The notes under the pieces were generated by a model, which saw only the letters and a list, made by a program, of their open reading frames with translations, made no database searches and was not told the DNA's origin. From Phocoena phocoena (Eukaryota; Chordata; Mammalia; Artiodactyla; Phocoenidae), in the NCBI RefSeq assembly GCF_963924675.1, contig NC_089239.1, forward strand, positions 2,593,001-2,657,000: a stretch of DNA of 64,000 nucleotides. The letters run 5' to 3'. A program made the position numbers and the translations under genes. Of this stretch, positions 1-10,811 are shown in pieces; position 1 is the first letter of the stretch; each line of letters opens with the position of its first letter.

Positions 1-74
1 GACATATCACAGAGACACTAGAGAACACCAGAGACAAAAGGTCTTAAAAGCAGCCAGAATGAAAAGACAGATTA
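1..74 (+). mobile_element. Old L1 (L1M-type) ORF1 fragment, left half
   Basis: The sequence 'CTTAAAAGCAGCCAGAATGA' matches the 3' part of mammalian L1 ORF1; compare the related stretch near 48336 in the younger L1 of this window. It has no usable frame. The element is cut by the DNA transposon starting at 75 and resumes at 425, so the two pieces are one old insertion. The left end runs off the window. Confidence 0.7.
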
Positions 75-422
75 CAGTTGTCTCTCAGTATCCAAGGAGG
101 ACTGGTTCCAGAACCACCCTGCAAATACCAAAATCCACGGATGCTCAAGTCCCTTACGTAAAATGGTGTAGTATTTGCATATAACCTATGCACATACTCC
201 CGTATACTTTAAATCATTCCTAGATTACTTATAATACCTAATACAATGTAAAGGCTATGTAAATAGCTGTAAATACGATGTAGATACTATATAAATAGTT
301 GCTGGCTTGTGACAAATTCAAGTTTTGCTTTTCAGAACTTTCTGGATTGTTTTTCAAATATTTTCAATCCAAAGTTGGTTGAATCATCAGATGTGGAATC
401 CATAGATACGAAGGGCCAACTG
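75..422. mobile_element. Tigger/MER2-type (TcMar) non-autonomous DNA transposon
   Basis: The ends are inverted repeats: 'CAGTTGTCTCTCAGTATCC' on the left and '..ATACGAAGGGCCAACTG' on the right. Internal phrases such as 'AAATCCACGGATGCTCAAGT' and 'TAGTATTTGCATATAACC' are typical of MER2. It is flanked on both sides by the dinucleotide TA (73-74 and 423-424), the expected target duplication of Tc1/mariner elements. It carries no transposase, so it was moved in trans. It interrupts an L1M ORF1 fragment, which makes it younger than that L1. Confidence 0.85.
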
Positions 423-590
423 TACCTTCAAAGGAACAACAACTAGCTGATTTCTCAAGAGCTACAATGCAAGTCAAAAATCAGTAGAATAATAATTTTA
501 GTGTAATGACAGAAAATCAATGTCAGTCTAGCACCAGTACAGGTTGAGGAAGCAACTGAAGAACTAGAGCAAAAGAAATGTATCATGGAA
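423..590 (+). mobile_element. Old L1 (L1M-type) ORF1 fragment, right half
   Basis: 'AGCTGATTTCTCAAGAGCTA' and the following 'CAATGCAAGTCAAAAATCAG' continue the L1 ORF1 3' region started at 1-74. The stretch is heavily mutated and non-coding. The right boundary with the L2 relic is approximate. Confidence 0.6.
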
Positions 591-594
591 AGAG

Positions 595-830
595 TATTCT
601 AGACAGAGGGGACAGAAAGTACAAAGTACAAAGGTCTGGAGATGGGCACATGATTGGAATGTTTGGAAAAAAGGCCAGTGTGATGGGGGCAGAGTAATTG
701 AACAGGGCTGCCAGGAGATGAGGACAAAGGGGACACTGGGGGCACATTATATGGACCTATAAAGCTAATTTGAAGGATCTGAGCTTCTCCACTGGGAAAG
801 TCAGTGGAGGGTCCAATTGACCACACTGGC
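595..830 (-). mobile_element. L2 LINE fragment
   Basis: On this strand the sequence reads as the reverse complement of L2. It holds the characteristic blocks around 'AAGGCCAGTGTGATGGGGGC', 'CCAGGAGATGAGGACAAAGG' and 'GTCAGTGGAGGGTC'. It is old and diverged, with many indels. A 75-codon open frame here is chance. Confidence 0.6.
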
Positions 831-2070
831 TGAGCCCCATATTGTTGAGTATCCAGACATCGATCAGACAGCTTGATGCACAGAAGACTCAGACATCCAA
901 TGTGTGGTCCAAACAGCTGATTTTTAAGGCTCCTCTCAACCCTGAAATCTTATTCAGGCAGAACAATGATAGAGAAATTATGGTTTATTATTCAACCAAT
1001 CATACTTTATTAAGATATATTTCAAGATGGGAACCACCAAGAAAAGTCAAGAGGAATTCCAAAATCCAAGCAAATTATCTGTGCAACCAGATTTTCAGCA
1101 GCCATGGTATTTAGCAAGCTTCAGCTCCTTCAAGGGAATTTTGAGGCTAAAAAGTAACACAGAGCGTTCACCTTCCAATCTGTAAACCTTGTGTTGAACA
1201 GGTCGGTGGGATGTAATAGTCAAAATCCAGTATCTGATGGCTAATTACATTTGTTGAAGTTGTGAATAACTAGCTTCATCTAAATGATGGAATCACTGAT
1301 TCAGTTCTCACTGAGAAGGTAAAGCTTTTTCCAACTTGCATGTCTTTGTCTTAGGATGGTTTTGGCATTTTAATGCCCAGTGTACCTTTGGGGGACATAT
1401 ATATTCTGGGCAAGTTTATCAAGGCATCTCCCAGAAGAAGAGGGTGCAATGGTATTTCTTAAATTCATACTAAAAAGCAGAACTCTGTAACCCAAGCCCA
1501 CTGTGTCCGTGTCTTCCATGATTTCCCATCTCTTTCTTTGACCCAATTATGTCATCATCCTTCAGGATGATGTCCTCCATACTCTCTGCATCAACCCCAA
1601 ATGTGAATTCTCATCATCAATTCAAACCCTCCCACAAAGCCGACCACAAGTAATTGTGTGTTTCCAACAAAACTGAAGCCTCCTTGGGAGCAATTAGTCA
1701 TATGAATCCCCCAGAACTTGTATCTCTGTACTGCTTCCAAAAGTGTTTATCTCTGTACTTCTTCCAAAAGGGTTTAAATTGAATCTGCCCAGAACCTATA
1801 AATTACCATGAAAGTGTTTTTCATCAGAATCAGATATCATCTTAAATTTTCATTTTCTTTTTTGCATAATAAGAGTATAGCACACATACCCTGTTAATTT
1901 CTACCTAGATTGTTACCTAAAGACTGGCTGATCATAAGTTTTGCTTAATATGTTACCTAGAACATTGTCTGCCGAGACCCCGAGCATCAGGGCAACCTGC
2001 TGCATGTCCCGCCAGCCACAAAGTACCCACCTCTTCTCCTGCCTGAAGAGACAGCAGCAAATTATGACAA
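831..2070. other. Unassigned sequence
   Basis: I see no recognisable gene or named repeat in this moderately AT-rich stretch apart from the small tandem duplication at 1721-1774. A 90-codon frame at 842-1114 has no recognisable motif and no splice or promoter context, and I treat it as chance. Confidence 0.5.
1721..1774. repeat. Two-copy 27-bp tandem duplication
   Basis: Units 1721-1747 and 1748-1774 are adjacent and differ at two positions (TACTGC/TACTTC and AGTG/AGGG). This is a small local duplication, probably replication slippage. Confidence 0.9.
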
Positions 2071-2074
2071 AATA

Positions 2075-2310
2075 ATAATGGCTGACATGTAGTGACTGCT
2101 CATCATATGCTAGACTCTGTCCTAAGTGCTTTCTAGGGAGTAATTCATTTACTACTTTAACAACATAAAGTAAGTACTACTATTGTTCCTGGCTTATAGA
2201 TGGAGAAACTGAGGCAAAGATATGTTAAGTAACTTGCCCAGCCTCACAGCTAGGATGTGGCCAGACCTTGATGTAAACCTGGTAAGTCTGTTGGGCTCTG
2301 CAGGTAACAT
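2075..2310 (-). mobile_element. MIR SINE (MIRb-like)
   Basis: Reverse-complement MIR core: 'ATAATGGCTGACATGTAGTG', then 'GCTAGACTCTGTCCTAAGTG', then 'ATAGATGGAGAAACTGAGGC' and 'AACTTGCCCAGCCTCACAGC'. Nearly the full element is present. It is an ancient tRNA-derived SINE with no coding capacity. Confidence 0.85.
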
Positions 2311-2386
2311 TTGTAACCACAATTTCATGTACACATGTATAAAGGGCACAGTGCACTATCCCCTACATCCTGCCACAGATCAGAGG

Positions 2387-2450
2387 AAGGAGGGAAAAAA
2401 AGAAGGGAGGAAGGAAGGAAGGGAGGGAGGGAGGGAGGGAGGGAGGGAAA
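2387..2450. repeat. (GGAA/GGGA)n homopurine tract
   Basis: An uninterrupted purine run (2382-2455, mostly GGGA and GGAA units) lies between two MIR elements. It accounts for paired open frames on both strands that would encode Lys/Glu/Gly/Arg or Pro/Ser/Leu runs and are not genes. Confidence 0.9.
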
Positions 2451-2474
2451 AGATGAGAGGGTACAGCAGATTTC

Positions 2475-2625
2475 AGAGTGCAGTCTGGGGGTCAGACAGG
2501 CCTGAGTTACAGATCCGACTCTTTTAACCGTGTGACCTCCAGCCAATTACTCAATCTCCCTAAACCTTAATTTCCTCATCTGTAAACTGGGGATAATTAT
2601 ACCTTCTATCACTGCTGATGAGCGG
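2475..2625 (+). mobile_element. MIR SINE
   Basis: Sense MIR: 'GGGGGTCAGACAGGCCTGAG' followed by 'GTGTGACCTCCAGCCAATTA' and 'ATTTCCTCATCTGTAAACTG'. It lies close to, and opposite in orientation to, the MIR at 2075-2310. Confidence 0.8.
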
Positions 2626-4044
2626 GAGAAGCAGTGTTCAGCCCCATAATCTTTCTGTAACATGGTGCTGCCACACCCTCCAGAAGATTATAATGTTTCA
2701 AAACTGTGGGGAAGAGCAAAGCTTTCTGCTGCCAGCTGGTTGGGAGGCAACTGTACTGCCACCCAGAATCCCCTGGTCCCATTACATCCAAAAAGCCTGG
2801 GTTCTGAGTGAACCAGTGAGCCATCACACAGATACACTTCCCATCAAAGAAAGGCCATCCTTTTCCTTGTGAACAGCTCCATTAGCTAAGGGAGTGTTCT
2901 CAGAACCCACTTGCACATCACCCCCTATGTCAAAGGTGATGGCATCATAGCTGAGAATTACCAGCACCTGTCCAGAACAACCCACTCCCTCCTACACACA
3001 GCAAAACACAAGGTTCTTAAATACAGCATGCATCCCCAAAGGTTCCTAGACAGACGTCCTGCTAGGGGGGCGGGGCCTTTCAACCCTCCCACCCTGGATC
3101 TGCAAGAGCTCCCCCAGCAAAGGCCCTGGAACTGGCATGGCTCCGGTCAGACCACATGAAGATGACTCACCACCGGGGAGTACCTTGAGCTATCATCACC
3201 CAGCACAGGTCCTTGGCGGGATGCTGCAGAGACCTTTTATGGATTCACTATGCAGCAGCCAGCAAAGTTGTTTATTAAATGAAGGTTAAAAATCAAAATG
3301 AAAAGCTATCTAGAATCTGAAGTATGCACCAAACCAATATTGTCTGTGTGAAGGTTCTGGTTTCATGGCTTATACTTCTTTTTGAGACTTTTCAAATGTT
3401 CTGTAATACAGTATTATTATTGCTATAGAGATTTTTTTTTAAAGCAACACAGATAATATGTAGCCTGGATTGGAAGAGAGATAAGGATCTTCATTCCTGA
3501 TCTATTTCATGACTGTCTGTGTTACTCTCCCTGTAAAAATAATGGGACAGACACTTAGAATATTCTGTTATTATGGGAGGGTCCGCTCTTCCCTTTTCAT
3601 GAGCACTAAAGGGCAGGTATATCTTGACTTCTAACAGAAGTGCTGATGGATCTACCACCGACACACACAGTTATGGGTATCCCGCCACAGCCTCAATAAA
3701 TTTCATGTGTGAACAGCATCTTTTCTTATGAGACTTACTTTGACCTAAGAGTGCCCTTTCATCCTAGTATGTCAAGATTTGGGGAACAAGCCCATATTCC
3801 ACCTCAGCCATTCCCCTTCTTAATGTTCACTCTTCTGGATTCAGAGGTTAGATATCTTTAGATTCTCCCAACCAGCACTAACTCCTTTCCCACCCATCAT
3901 TTAAAGCTGTCCCTCTGCATATTCACCAGCTCCTGCTCTTTATTGAAATTCAGTAACTAAAACAACTGCAACATAAATTTATGTTCCCAATACCCTCACT
4001 GATTTTAAAAATCAAAGTTAAAATGCTAAGGTGATGTTTCGGTT
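2626..4044. other. Unassigned sequence
   Basis: No gene is recognisable. Frames of 70-85 codons near 2609-3159 overlap on opposite strands, lack recognisable motifs and are treated as chance. The segment 3061-3130 is locally GC-rich but has no island structure. Confidence 0.5.
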
Positions 4045-4067
4045 AAAAAAAGGTTTGCGTCGTCCAA

Positions 4068-4410
4068 CCTAGGGGCAGGACAGGAATAAAGACACAGATG
4101 TAGAGAATGGACTTGAGGACACGGGGAGGGGGGAAGGGTAAGCTGGGACAAAGTGAGAGAGTGGCATGGACATATATACACTACCAAGTGTAAAACAGAT
4201 AGCTAGTGGGAAGCAGCCGCATAGCACAGGGAGGTCAGCTCGGTGCTTTGTGACCACCTAGAGGGGTGGGATAGGGAGGGTGGGAGGGAGGGAGATGCAA
4301 GAGGGAGGGGATATGGGGAATATATACATACATATAGCTGATTCACTTTGTTATAAAGCAGAAACTAACACACCATTGTAAAGCAATTATACTCCAATAA
4401 AGATGTTAAA
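4068..4410 (+). mobile_element. 5'-truncated L1, 3' UTR only
   Basis: Cetartiodactyl L1 3' UTR running from 'AACCTAGGGGCAGGACAGG' through 'TAGCTAGTGGGAAGCAGC' and 'GCTGATTCACTTTGTTATAA' to 'ACTCCAATAAAGATGTT' and an A-tail. The AATAAA-containing end is followed by (GA)n. No direct repeat flanks this segment alone. A flanking duplication appears only if the insertion is taken to reach 4915 (see the next entry). Confidence 0.9.
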
Positions 4411-4915
4411 AAAAAGAGAGAGAGAGAGAAAGAAGTTAAACTTAAATAAAGAAGAAACCAGAGAAAGGATTATGGGAGAAATGCAGCTATGTTAATGATT
4501 ATTTTTGACATGGGTAAACTTTTTTGTTTGTTTTTGATTACTTATTTAAATGTTACATATAGAGAAGTGCATAAATTACAAACATATAACTTGGTATAAT
4601 TTCACAAAGTGAACACACCCATGCAACCATCATGGAGACTAGAAACCAAACATTACCTGCATCCCTGTAACTCTATCTTGTGCCTTCTTCCAGTCCCCAA
4701 GGGCAGCAGTTATCTTGCTCTGACACTATAGTTTAGTTTGCCTATTTTGAAACTTTAAATGAAGTAACACAGTGTATGCTTTTCTTAAATTTCTGGATGC
4801 TTTGTTTAATGTTATGATTGCGAGACTTATACACTGCTGCTTGTAGCTGTAGTTCTAGTTTGTTCTTTTTTTTTTTTTCTTTTGCTGTAAATATACGACA
4901 CATTTATTATCAAAT
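4411..4915 (+). mobile_element. Probable L1 3'-transduced segment, including an older L1M end
   Basis: This segment lies between the L1 A-tail and a near-perfect copy of the pre-insertion target. Target copies are 4047-4067 and 4916-4936: 21 bp, two differences, both CG to CA. The left copy is preceded by TT and begins with an A-run, the usual L1 endonuclease site. Positions 4530-4905 resemble an old L1M 3' region ('TTTCACAAAGTGAACACACC'). Inference: the source L1 read through its own poly(A) site and carried the downstream DNA along. The terminal A-tail is short, which is the weak point. Confidence 0.6.
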
Positions 4916-4936
4916 AAAAAGGTTTGCATCATCCAA

Positions 4937-6820
4937 TAAGTGTATGCCATCTAAATAGTTAACAACCATATTACCAGTAAACAGATTTCCTCCTTACAAG
5001 AAAGCCTCCTATTATTCTATTTCCTCTTTCCTGATAGGAAACCTTTAAGTCCTGAAGTGGAACACAGCAGCTGGCCGCAAGCACGGAAAATCAGTCTGCT
5101 AGGAGGATGCTGAGGCTGCGGCGATAAACACATCAGAACAAGAGAGTTGTTGGTTTCACTCCTTTGGTGACAGGGGCCAAGCTGGTAACACCCTCATCTG
5201 GCTCTGTCGCCGCCAACTGCTGTGAGCCATGAGGAGACACAGCCCATCTGCTGTGGCCTCAGCAGAGCTGTCCTGGTCCCCCAACGCAGGGGGCCGCACT
5301 GTGCATCCAGCCGCTCTGAGCCTCCAGCTGCCCCCGGAGAGGAAACGCCTGTGCCTCAGCTCTCCCCCAACAGACACCCCCTGAAGGCAGAAACCCGGGC
5401 ATCATCCGCTCACACAGTCAAGCACATCTTTAAGGGCAAAAGGGAAAGAAAAAACCTTCTAGTGCTACACACGCCTGGAACAGGATGCGAAGCACAGCGT
5501 TCAGGCCCCGTCTGTGTATCTACCGTGTTTCTCATCAATGACGATCGCTCTGCTTCTGCGATGCCTTGAATCCCCACCCCGGCCCCCGTACAGTTGGGAA
5601 AACACTTCCCATCAACATATTTCAAGACAACCACAGTCCTGACGATGGATTTTTCCATCTTCCGTGCCTTAGGGTCAGGTCTGCACTTACTGTATGTTTT
5701 TCATCTCCTACCATGGTTGAAGGCTAACATACTATGAAAACACTATGTGTTCTTTGGGTGATTATCTTCCTTTTAAAGCACTTCCCCAGCCCCAGAAAAT
5801 CTAAAAGCCAAACATATTGAAAATCACTCACTGTAATGAAAGATTCCCAGAGCAAATCTTACATCTAAAACAACCAACGACAGAGCACCCCCAATCCGCC
5901 TTTCCTCCCAGGAAGAGGGGTCCCTCTAATGGGCCCCCTTCCAGACGGCGTGCATTCATGCTTTCGCGAGCTGGGAATAGACGGTCCTGGAGGCTGCAAA
6001 GAAGGCCTTATTCACATGCCAGGCATGCGTGGCCGGGATGGCAGTGCTTCCTTAAACCTCCATGGCTCAAAGCCTGGAGGAAGGTATAAAGAACGATTAC
6101 TGACTGGGGGTGAGGGAGGGGAGTAGGGGACCGTGTACACATGTGTGAGACTTAAAGAGACGAGTGTATTACCTGAAACAACTTGGAGGAAACGTAATAC
6201 TACGTTTCTCTGGGGCAAAAAGTGCCAATTCATTAAGAAGGAATATTAGGTATGAAGGCTGGTAAGAGCCAGGGAGATAATCCAGGCCCCCACCCTGCTT
6301 CGTCCAATTCTCTGTTGCTAATGTTTGAGTGACCCTGAACCCACCTTTAGATCTGGGTGTGAGCAGACAGCTGGCAATGTTAAGGCAACAGACAATGTCA
6401 CTTTCTATACAAGACTAAAGAAGACAGGCTCCTCGTAACAGAGACTTTTCCAATTCCCAGCAGAGGGACCCGACCCCCCCGGAGAGGGCAGTCCACGGCC
6501 GGACGCCCCCCATCCCCAGGCCCTTGGGGTGCCCGTGCGGTGGCTCAGGCGAGGCCCTCAGAAACAGCAATTCTGCTCTCATTACCTCTTGGTATTGCTA
6601 TACTCTCCCCAAATGTTCCTCAGCCTCACATTTTACACTGAAAACATTTTTCAAAGCTGTACATCGAGGAGTGGAATGAAGACGTTACTGGTTTTACAGG
6701 CTTGCTGAATAAAGAAATGGCATTTCTACTCAGCTTCAAGCTATCCTGATAGATAAATCTGGGACTTATAAAAATAAAAGAGAAACTTGTTTGCAAGAGT
6801 ATTCCAGACTGAATTCTGTT
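4937..6820. other. Unassigned sequence, partly GC-rich
   Basis: There is no recognisable gene or named repeat. Frames at 5222-5569 (115 codons), 5817-6089 and neighbours overlap on both strands and have no domain signature. Positions 6460-6560 are GC-rich with a few CpGs, but too short and isolated to call a promoter. Confidence 0.5.
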
Positions 6821-6825
6821 ATTGC

Positions 6826-6875
6826 GTTAGCCAAAAAAGTTCGTTTGGGTTTTTCCATAAGGTACTTGGCCAACA
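6826..6875. mobile_element. Mariner-like terminal-repeat (MITE) fragment
   Basis: 'AAAAAGTTCGTTTGGGTTTT' followed by 'TCCATAAG' and later 'TTGGCCAA' resembles the terminal repeat of cetartiodactyl mariner MITEs ('TTGGCCAAAAAGTTCG' type). Only one arm is well preserved. Confidence 0.55.
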
Positions 6876-6879
6876 CGAT

Positions 6880-7855
6880 AAATACTGTGGTTCTTTCAGG
6901 CTTTTAACACAGTGTATAAAATAGTTACCAAATGTCTATTAATAGCCAGCTTGCCTCCTAAGATAATACACAGGAGCCAGAACTCAGAAGGAAGGACCAA
7001 GAAAAGGCAACTGTCTCAAAGGTCCTGAGGCTCCAAGTGGACTTTGGTGGAATAAATGCTCGTATTCACAGTCTGTGCTGAAATGTCTCCACACAGCGAT
7101 GACTCACCAAGCCTCCTCCCGACGTGCAGCCCGGGGTGCCATGGGTCTCACCCCCCATCTCGCTGACGTGCAGCCTGGGGCAGAGCTGCAGTCCACCGAG
7201 GAGACTTCAATTGTGCCATCAGGACCAAGGTGGACGGTCGCCTCGGAAGACGTGATCCTGTGCCAATAACCTCCCAAAGGACGTGAATTTTCCCCAGAGT
7301 CAACACGTTGTGTAAGGGTGTGCGTTAGTTACACTGGGGATAACAGATAACTAAAAACATATTTTCCCGTCAAAGAGCACAGCTTCTATTCATTTCACCT
7401 TTAACATGGCAACGTCCAAGAGGCAACCCCTCCATCTCACCTCCCTGGATGAGGTCAAGGGCCCTCGTTCATCTAACCCCATCCCTGATGATGTGCCAGA
7501 CTTCTTACCTCCATCTTTCTGGTCCAAGTTTCCTTTCTCTTTACAGTTCCCTCAGGACAGCTTTCACGTGGTTGGTCCATGTTTAGGTTATTTTAATTCC
7601 TTTTGGGGTCACTTCCTATTGTTTGTCTAGTTTAAATCCTGGCAACCTTAGAGATCATTCCCTACAGTGGTGTGAAACAGTAAGTAAAAGGAGGCAGTTC
7701 CATGTCCCCCTAAGACTCAAGGAATGAGGCAGACGTGCTGGACGCAGAGACCAGGACAACCCATCAGCGCCCCTCCCAGAGCCCCAGAGCCCACGTTACC
7801 AGCCTTCCCCAGTCAGACCACACAGTGTTAGTGCTGCTGGGGAATCAGAAGCATC
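6880..7855. other. Unassigned sequence
   Basis: I see no recognisable gene or repeat. Short frames at 7075-7269 and 7406-7630 carry no motifs. Confidence 0.5.
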
Positions 7856-7859
7856 CAAC

Positions 7860-7935
7860 CCACCGGCCCCACTTTACAACTAAGGGACGGAGGCCCAGAG
7901 AAATGCAGTCACTTGCCCCAAGTCCCACGAAGAAA
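7860..7935 (-). mobile_element. MIR fragment
   Basis: 'CCCACTTTACAACTAAGGGA' then 'GGAGGCCCAGAGAAATGCAG' and 'TCACTTGCCCCAAGTCCCA' is the reverse-complement MIR core. Confidence 0.7.
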
Positions 7936-8051
7936 ACACCACCTCTTTTACTTCCTTCTGTTCTAGTGTTAGCTACTTCACCCAAGGCATTTACTAACGT
8001 CTTCTCCTCCAAAGAAAATTTCTATTCTACCTTAGTACTTAAAACGTGAAG

Positions 8052-8385
8052 TGATCTCTTATATGTGGAATCTAAAAAAGAATACAAATGAACTTATTTA
8101 CAAGACAGAAACAGACTCACAGACATAGAAAAACTTACCGTTACCAAGGGGGAAACAGTGGAGAGGGATAAAATAGAAGTTGGGGATTAACACATACATG
8201 CCACAATATATTAAACAGATAAACAACAAGGACCTACTGTATAGCACAGGGAACTATATTCAATATTGTAATAACCTATAATGGAAAAGAATCAGAAAAA
8301 ATATATAAATATGTTTAACTGAATCATTTTGCTGTACACCTGAAACTAACACAATACTGTAAATTAACTATACTTCAATTTTTAA
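8052..8385 (+). mobile_element. 5'-truncated L1, 3' UTR
   Basis: Older cetartiodactyl L1 3' UTR type: 'TTATATGTGGAATCTAAAAA', 'ACAACAAGGACCTACTGTAT', 'GCACAGGGAACTATATTCAA', ending 'AACTATACTTCAAT' plus an A-tail. The short sequence AAAACGTGA occurs at both flanks (from about 8042 and about 8385) and is a plausible target-site duplication. Confidence 0.85.
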
Positions 8386-8394
8386 AAAACGTGA

Positions 8395-9110
8395 TCTAAG
8401 TATCCCTTCACACAACAATGAAAGGAATAGGTCAGGACTCCCTATGAACAAGCAGGACCGAAGTTTGGACAGGTCGAGACCCTAAATCCAACACGACCAC
8501 AAAACGACAGTCAGGAAACGGCATCTGCAACTCAAAACCTAATGTCTCTCCCTCCAATGAGGAGAACGTCCAGAAAGCAGAGATCGTTTGCTGCTTCGTG
8601 AGAGAGAATGTGAAATCATAGGCTGTAAATCACTCTAAGTTATACCAAAGAGAATGGAATGTAAGATTATACCAGGCACATATTTTCATTATGAGTATTA
8701 AATATTGGTAAGAAATTCAAAACCTTGAAAAAGCATTTGAAAAAAGTATTAAACTCTATGAAGATCATGAAATTGCCTTCAACTAAATATTTTAAAAGCA
8801 AACATAATTAAAGTACAGATTACCAACTCCTCTGAAGATAAGGATAGGATAGTTGAACAGAAGGAACTGTAAAAATTCAAATATGAGAAGAAGCTGGATT
8901 AAGAAAGTAAAATCCTGAGCAGCACACACCGTATCCTGTAACTTTTCCAACAGGAAAGAAAAAACTGGCTCCGAAGTGTAAAACACAGTCATCTCCACAG
9001 GGAAAAACAGTTTTGACAAGTATTTTTTTTCTATATTTTATTCAAAAATGCAAAAAAGGAAAAGTAAAAATCATACATAATCTCATCATTCTTTTAAAAG
9101 TATATAAAGT
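8395..9110. other. Mostly unassigned; possible old L1M 3' remnant at 9030-9110
   Basis: No gene is seen. Positions 9030-9110 ('AAAAGTAAAAATCATACATA' context) resemble a very old L1M/HAL1 3' remnant, at low certainty. The 75-codon minus-strand frame at 8792-9019 has no recognisable motif. Confidence 0.35.
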
Positions 9111-9232
9111 ACGAAGTGACTATCTCCTCTCCCCAACTCCTCCAACCCCACCCTTGTCCCTGGAGCCACTTCAGGGATGCAGCTTGGGGCCAGATGCTCC
9201 TCAGCTTGTTTCTCTACACACAGAACCCTAGC

Positions 9233-9233
<1 letters not shown>

Positions 9234-9273
<40 letters not shown>

Positions 9274-9338
9274 GCACGCGCGCATGTACACACAGCCCCA
9301 GCTCACACACACACACGTGTACACACAGCCCCAGCTCA

Positions 9339-9375
<37 letters not shown>

Positions 9376-9485
9376 CCCCAGCTCTGGTGCACACACACAC
9401 ACACGTGTACACACAGCCCCAGCTCAGACACACACACACACACACGTGTACACACAGCCCCAGCTCAGACGCACGCACACACAAA
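9234..9485. repeat. Compound CA microsatellite with interspersed 12-bp motif
   Basis: (CA)n tracts are interrupted five times by CAGCCCCAGCTC, usually preceded by 'GTGTACACA' and often followed by AGAC (starts near 9293, 9327, 9374, 9414 and 9455). The array therefore has a higher-order unit of roughly 35-50 bp on top of the dinucleotide. Long His/Thr and Val/Cys open frames on the two strands come from this array and are not genes. Confidence 0.95.
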
Positions 9486-9674
9486 CTTTACAAAAATAGG
9501 CAAACATTCCACATGAGTCTTCAATTCACTTTCTTTCTGAACATACTTCAGAATTTCAAAACTAAAAAAAAGTAAGTTGAATCTTTCTTTAAGTAAGACC
9601 AAAAAGAGGTAACTCATCACCTACTTGGTGAGTAAACTCAAATCCAAAGACTCCTAGCTATGTACTTCTAAACT

Positions 9675-9688
9675 GCAAATCTATTTTT
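9675..9688. repeat. Target-site duplication, left copy
   Basis: GCAAATCTATTTTT is identical to 10812-10825. Read on the minus strand it starts with AAAAA and the right copy is preceded by TTT, an L1 endonuclease-type site. The pair brackets the rearranged L1 between them. Confidence 0.85.
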
Positions 9689-9871
9689 TTTCTTTTATTC
9701 CTTTTCCCAAGTTTATTGAGAGATAATTCACATATAACATTGTGTAAGTTTAAGTTGTACAACATGATAATTTGATATATGTATATATATATATTGCAAA
9801 AGAATTACCACAATAATGTTACTTACTACATCCATCACCTCACAGCTCCTTTTCTTTGTGGTGAGAACTTT
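9689..9871 (-). mobile_element. L1 3'-transduced segment (old L1M 3' end)
   Basis: It lies between the flanking duplication and the poly(T) of the young L1. On the minus strand it reads as an old L1MA/L1MB-like 3' end with an AATAAA (plus positions 9712-9717) about 20 nt before the terminal A-run, and another at 9694-9699. Inference: the source L1 sat upstream of an old L1 in the same orientation and used that element's polyadenylation site. Confidence 0.7.
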
Positions 9872-10464
9872 TTTTTTTAACATCTTTATTAGAGTATAAT
9901 TGCTTTACAATGGTGTGTCAGTTTCTGCTTTATAACAAAGTGAATCAGTTATACATATGTCCCCATATCTCTTCCCTCTTGCATCTCCCTCCCTCCCACC
10001 CTCCCTATCCCACCCCTCTAGGTGGTCACAAAGCACAGAGCTGATCTCCCTGTGCTATGTGGCTGCTTCCCACTATCGATTTTACATTTGGTAGTGTATA
10101 TATGTCCATGTCACTCTCTCACTTTGTCCCAGCTTACCCTTCCTCCTCCCCGTGTCCTTAAGTCCATTTTCTAGTAGGTCTGCATCTTTATTCCCATCTT
10201 GCCCCTAGGTTCTTCTGACTTTTTTTTTTTTTTTTAGATTCCATATATATGTGTTAGCATACGGTATTTGTTTTTCTCTTTCTGACTTACTCACTTTGTA
10301 TGATAGACTCTAGGTCCACCCACCTCACTACAAATAACTCAGTTTCGTTCCTTTTTATGGCTGAGTAATATTCCATTGTATATATGTGACACATCTTCTT
10401 TATCCATTCATCTGTTGATGGACACTTAGGCTGCTTCCATGTCCTGGCTATTGTAAATAGAGCT
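9872..10464 (-). mobile_element. L1 3' part: 3' UTR plus end of ORF2
   Basis: Reverse-complement L1. The poly(T) leads into 'ACATCTTTATTAGAGTATAA', the 3' UTR, then the ORF2 C-terminal coding region. The minus frame at 10287-10544 contains MEYYSAIKRNE, a hallmark of the ORF2 C-terminus. It joins directly to an oppositely oriented piece of the same L1 at about 10465. Confidence 0.9.
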
Positions 10465-10811
10465 GGCAGAAGACCTAAATAGACATTTCTCCAAAGAAGA
10501 TATACAGATTGCCAACAAACACATGAAAGAATGCTCAACATCATTAATCATTAGAGAAGTGCAAATCAAAACTACAATGAGATATCATCTCACACCAGTC
10601 AGAATGGCCTTCATCAAAAAATCTACAAACAATAAATGCTGGAGAGGGTGTGGAGAAAAGGGAACCCTCTTGCACTGTTGGTGGGAATGTAAATTGATAC
10701 AGCCACTATGGAGGTTCCTTAAAAAACTAAAAATAGAATTACCATATGACCCAGCAATCCGACTACTGGGCATATACCCTGAGAAAACCATAATTCAAAA
10801 ATAGTCATGTA
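10465..10811 (+). mobile_element. Inverted 5' segment of the same L1 (twin-priming product)
   Basis: Sense-strand ORF2 C-terminal sequence. The frame at 10523-10804 includes [18 protein letters not shown], the cysteine-rich end of ORF2. In a normal L1 this segment lies just upstream of the 9872-10464 segment, so the two are adjacent in the element but inverted, with a small loss at the junction. This is the classical product of twin priming during L1 integration. It ends at the right target-site duplication. Confidence 0.85.

Noticed and set aside
9234..9485. CRISPR-like array (repeated 12-mer with spacers)
   Set aside because: The spacers are CA repeats of the same type, the host is a mammal and no associated genes exist. 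It is a minisatellite.
9086..9575. Frames with long His-Thr or Val-Cys runs
   Set aside because: They are translations of the CA/TG array.
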